Source: Actinomycetota bacterium
GTDB taxonomy: Bacteria; Actinomycetota; Aquicultoria; Aquicultorales; Aquicultoraceae
Assembly: GCA_030017355.1 (NCBI GenBank)
Contig: JASEIR010000034.1
Coordinates: 731 to 15,268 of the forward strand
Length of the DNA stretch: 14,538 nucleotides
Direction of reading: 5' to 3'
Positions 14,405 through 14,538 of the stretch are shown here, piece after piece. The translations under genes were made by a program, and so were the position numbers. The notes beneath the pieces were generated by a model. It worked only from the letters and a program-made list of their open reading frames with translations. It did not search any database and had not been told where the DNA came from. Position 1 is the first letter of the stretch; every line of letters starts with the position of its first letter.

Positions 14405-14490
14405 GGGTCTAGGGGACCAGGGACCAGATTTGGGTCTAGGGGCCAGGGGCCAGATTTGAGTCTAGGGGCCAGGGGCCAGATTTGAGTCTA
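14405..14490. repeat. 26/27-bp tandem repeat, three units plus a fragment
   Basis: Units at 14405-14431 (27 bp), 14432-14457 and 14458-14483 (26 bp each) share the core GTCTAGGGG-CCAGGG-CCAGATTT; a fourth begins at 14484 and stops after GAGTCTAG. The last two full units differ by a single base. The repeat starts 6 bp after the EF-G-like stop codon. CCAGGGACCAG-type modules are the reverse complement of the CTGGACCCTG units upstream of the PBP gene (1743-1884). Confidence 0.85.
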
Positions 14491-14514
14491 GAAAGTGGGT
14501 ATCACCCCCCCTAG

Positions 14515-14535
14515 CCCCTCCCCTCAAGGGAGGGG
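14515..14535. repeat. GC-rich hairpin at the right edge
   Basis: CCCCTCCC (14515-14522) and GGGAGGGG (14528-14535) form a perfect 8-bp stem with a 5-base loop, followed by AAA at the window end. It lies 117 bp after the EF-G-like gene. It could end that transcript, but no T tract is visible on the plus strand, and it may equally be a dispersed palindromic repeat. Confidence 0.55.
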
Positions 14536-14538
14536 AAA

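Overview
The window looks like ordinary bacterial housekeeping chromosome, most likely from a low-GC, deep-branching actinobacterium (Actinomycetota). The main argument is gene order: on the minus strand pdxS, pdxT, yebC, ruvC, ruvA and ruvB follow one another, a linkage familiar from actinobacteria such as Mycobacterium. A bifunctional penicillin-binding protein with C-terminal PASTA domains and an EF-G2-type GTPase fit a Gram-positive-type organism. The phylum assignment is inference; no rRNA gene lies in the window. Start codons are mixed: mutM, pdxT and the EF-G-like gene all start with TTG behind recognisable Shine-Dalgarno sites.

Layout. 1-254: intergenic, with a near-consensus sigma-70-type promoter reading leftwards out of the window, probably towards an rRNA or tRNA operon. 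255-1544 (-): tyrS. 1545-1954: divergent intergenic region packed with GC-rich dispersed repeats, ending in the promoter of the next gene. 1955-4384 (+): class A penicillin-binding protein with two PASTA domains, ending 8 bp from ruvB, which converges on it. 4393-9896 (-): ruvB, ppa (inorganic pyrophosphatase), ruvA, ruvC, yebC, pdxT and pdxS, transcribed right to left. ruvC/ruvA overlap by ATGA, pdxT/yebC by TGATG, and ppa ends at the start of ruvB. A 482-bp stack of repeats separates pdxT from pdxS. 10107-10928 (-): mutM. 10929-11349: intergenic region with one large cruciform repeat and a 21-bp palindrome. 11350-12042 (+): rhomboid protease. 12043-12316: structured leader and candidate promoter. 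12317-14398 (+): EF-G-like GTPase. 14399-14538: tandem repeats and a GC-rich hairpin.

How the genes work together. RuvA, RuvB and RuvC form the complex that migrates and cuts Holliday junctions; MutM removes oxidised purines, so DNA repair is a theme. PdxS and PdxT are the two halves of pyridoxal phosphate synthase. YebC, TyrS and the EF-G-like protein serve translation or gene expression. The penicillin-binding protein builds peptidoglycan and the rhomboid cleaves membrane proteins. The pyrophosphatase sits between ruvA and ruvB, an unusual position.

I found no phage, CRISPR, toxin-antitoxin or biosynthetic system, no tRNA or rRNA gene, and no convincing intrinsic terminator. The most interesting signals are non-coding: the outward promoter at the left edge, three phased GTTTACA half-sites in front of pdxS, two short perfect tandem duplications inside the ruv region, and several families of dispersed repeats occupying the larger gaps. 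In the proteins, the EF-G-like GTPase has non-canonical GTPase motifs and MutM has valine at a normally methionine wedge position.
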